Program-made: the position numbers and the translations under genes
In this document: positions 63,385 through 64,000 of the stretch, piece by piece
Layout: every line of letters begins with the position of its first letter
How positions within the stretch are numbered: position 1 is the stretch's first letter
DNA from: Mucilaginibacter terrenus
GTDB lineage: Bacteria > Bacteroidota > Bacteroidia > Sphingobacteriales > Sphingobacteriaceae
Assembly (NCBI RefSeq): GCF_003432065.1
Contig: NZ_QWDE01000001.1
Coordinates: 930,001 to 994,000 of the forward strand
Direction: 5' to 3'
DNA: 64,000 nt
The notes under the pieces: model-generated
What the model saw: only the letters and a program-made list of their open reading frames with translations
Databases searched by the model: none
What the model was told of the DNA's origin: nothing

Positions 63385-63423
63385 TGAAAAGTGTTTCACA
63401 TTTTAAAAGCGAAACACTTTTCA
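63385..63423 (-). terminator. 13-bp hairpin following the small hypothetical gene
   Basis: TGAAAAGTGTTTC (63385-63397) and GAAACACTTTTCA (63411-63423) are exact complements with a 13-nt loop. The structure begins 1 bp after the stop of the minus-strand gene. Its stem carries the repeated GTGTTTC core, so it may be a terminator or a processed repeat. Confidence 0.5.
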
Positions 63424-63424
63424 A

Positions 63425-63664
63425 CTAAGCAGCAATTCTTGCTACTTTTTCTATCAAGTAATTGTTCATCAGCTCCCGCTCGGATATGATCACGCTGAAG
63501 TCTGTAAATTTAATTCCATCTTCAAAAGCATACAGGGTGTAGCCACGTTTATTACCGTCGTATTCACCGAGTTCAAAAACCTCTTCCTGGTTCCTGCCCT
63601 TAATTTTAGCACCACTTACAAGTTGGTAGGCATCGTATATATTTTCAAAAGCTGTGTTTTTCAT
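63425..63664 (-). CDS. Small hypothetical protein
   Basis: The 79-residue protein has no signal peptide. NRGYTLYAFEDGIKFTDFSVIISERELMNNYL-like composition suggests a compact alpha/beta fold. No family is recognised. It lies 33 bp downstream of the ABC ATPase gene on the same strand, so the two could share a transcript. Coding status is supported by ordinary amino-acid composition and position. Function is unknown. Confidence 0.5.
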   Translation of the reverse strand: MKNTAFENIYDAYQLVSGAKIKGRNQEEVFELGEYDGNKRGYTLYAFEDGIKFTDFSVIISERELMNNYLIEKVARIAA

Positions 63665-63697
63665 AGTACAGCGGGTATTACAATTTCTTTGCCAATA

Positions 63698-64000
63698 TTA
63701 CCCGAACCACTCAAACAGCTCGGTTTGCTTTAGTTTCAGCTTTTCTCCGGCACTAACGTCCCTTATTACATGCCCCTCTTCCATATGGATGATACGTGAA
63801 CCGTATTGTCCGGCGTCCTTTAAATTGTGCGTGACGAGTATAGCTGTAAGTCCATATTGCTTAATAAGATTATCGGCCATGCTCATCACTGTTTTGGCAG
63901 AACGTGGGTCCAGCGCGGCAGTGGGTTCATCCAGCAGCAATATTTTACATTCGTCCATTACGCTCATGAGCAGGGTAAGCGCCTGCCGTTGGCCTCCGGA
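63698..64000 (-). CDS. ABC transporter ATPase (N-terminal part outside window)
   Basis: The visible 100 residues are the C-terminal part of an ABC ATPase: signature SGGQRQ at the window edge, then Walker B with catalytic Glu in ILLLDEPTAALDP, and the switch His in ILVTHNLKDAGQYG. The Walker A lies beyond 64000. ALTLLMSVMDECK and YGSRIIHMEEG resemble ATPases of the TrpXYZ-like/ABC substrate-binding uptake systems. Substrate is unknown. Permease and binding protein genes are presumably to the right. Confidence 0.88.
   Translation of the reverse strand, partial: SGGQRQALTLLMSVMDECKILLLDEPTAALDPRSAKTVMSMADNLIKQYGLTAILVTHNLKDAGQYGSRIIHMEEGHVIRDVSAGEKLKLKQTELFEWFG

Larger units (their letters stand above)
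62922..63424. other. 503-bp non-coding stretch with repeated GTGTTTC / GAAACAC motifs
   Basis: No gene is recognisable. The core GTGTTTC or its complement occurs at 63226, 63238, 63318, 63391 and 63411, three of them as GTGTTTCGC/GCGAAACAC. Two pairs form inverted repeats: 63226-63244 and 63385-63423. The rest is AT-rich. Confidence 0.6.

Noticed and set aside
63226..63423. CRISPR array
   Set aside because: The repeats are only 7-9 bases, irregularly spaced and inverted, with no uniform spacers or cas genes.

Overview
The window looks like a chromosomal segment of a Bacteroidota bacterium of the Sphingobacteriaceae type (Mucilaginibacter/Pedobacter-like). The evidence is a SusC/SusD pair with glycoside hydrolases, a propeller-type sensor kinase with an AraC-type regulator, many lipoproteins with short Cys lipoboxes, almost no Shine-Dalgarno sequences, and -7 boxes of the Bacteroidota form TAnnTTTG. 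No phage, insertion sequence or CRISPR array was seen. The genus is inferred from gene content only.

Positions 1-21302 form one surface-polysaccharide locus, all on the minus strand. In transcription order it holds an SLBB export protein (Wza-like), a chain-length protein (Wzz-like), a complete CDP-3,6-dideoxyhexose set (ddhD, ddhA/rfbF, ddhB/rfbG, ddhC/rfbH), and two extra genes placed between ddhB and ddhC. The extra genes encode a thiamine-diphosphate acetolactate-synthase-like enzyme and an SDR reductase, the enzyme pair used for yersiniose-type two-carbon branched sugars. Two QdtA/FdtA-like cupins and a DegT aminotransferase (3-amino-3,6-dideoxyhexose) follow, then a Wzx flippase, several glycosyltransferases (one decayed) and a Wzy-like polymerase. 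The last glycosyltransferase runs off the left edge. The locus therefore encodes a Wzx/Wzy glycan predicted to carry both a branched 3,6-dideoxy sugar and an amino sugar.

Positions 21473-24401 hold a 21-bp perfect inverted repeat, hscB, tRNA-Leu(CAA), a RibD/DHFR-like protein and a TlpA-type thioredoxin with TPRs. Positions 24564-37055 are a polysaccharide utilisation locus: GH5-like, GH43 and GH93-like exo-enzymes, SusD and SusC, and a divergent regulator split into a kinase gene and a response-regulator/AraC gene. The enzymes point to arabinan or pectin side chains. Next come a DUF1080 protein and a plus-strand hexuronate cassette (SDR reductase, KDG kinase, ExuT-like transporter), which fits pectin use.

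Positions 41472-54875 hold a Crp-like regulator, an MBOAT/SGNH acylation pair, a small secreted protein, an MFS transporter, dinB (Pol IV) divergent from two tandem 2H phosphoesterases, a YXWGXW lipoprotein, argS, a glutaryl-CoA-type acyl-CoA dehydrogenase and a TPR histidine kinase. Positions 54877-64000 hold a GH1 beta-glucosidase, a DinB-family protein, a lipoprotein/SCO/cytochrome c operon, an aldo-keto reductase, a Q/N/G-repeat secreted protein, a sorbosone-dehydrogenase-like lipoprotein, a TPR protein, a 500-bp non-coding stretch with repeated GTGTTTC/GAAACAC motifs, a small hypothetical gene and the end of an ABC ATPase that runs off the right edge.
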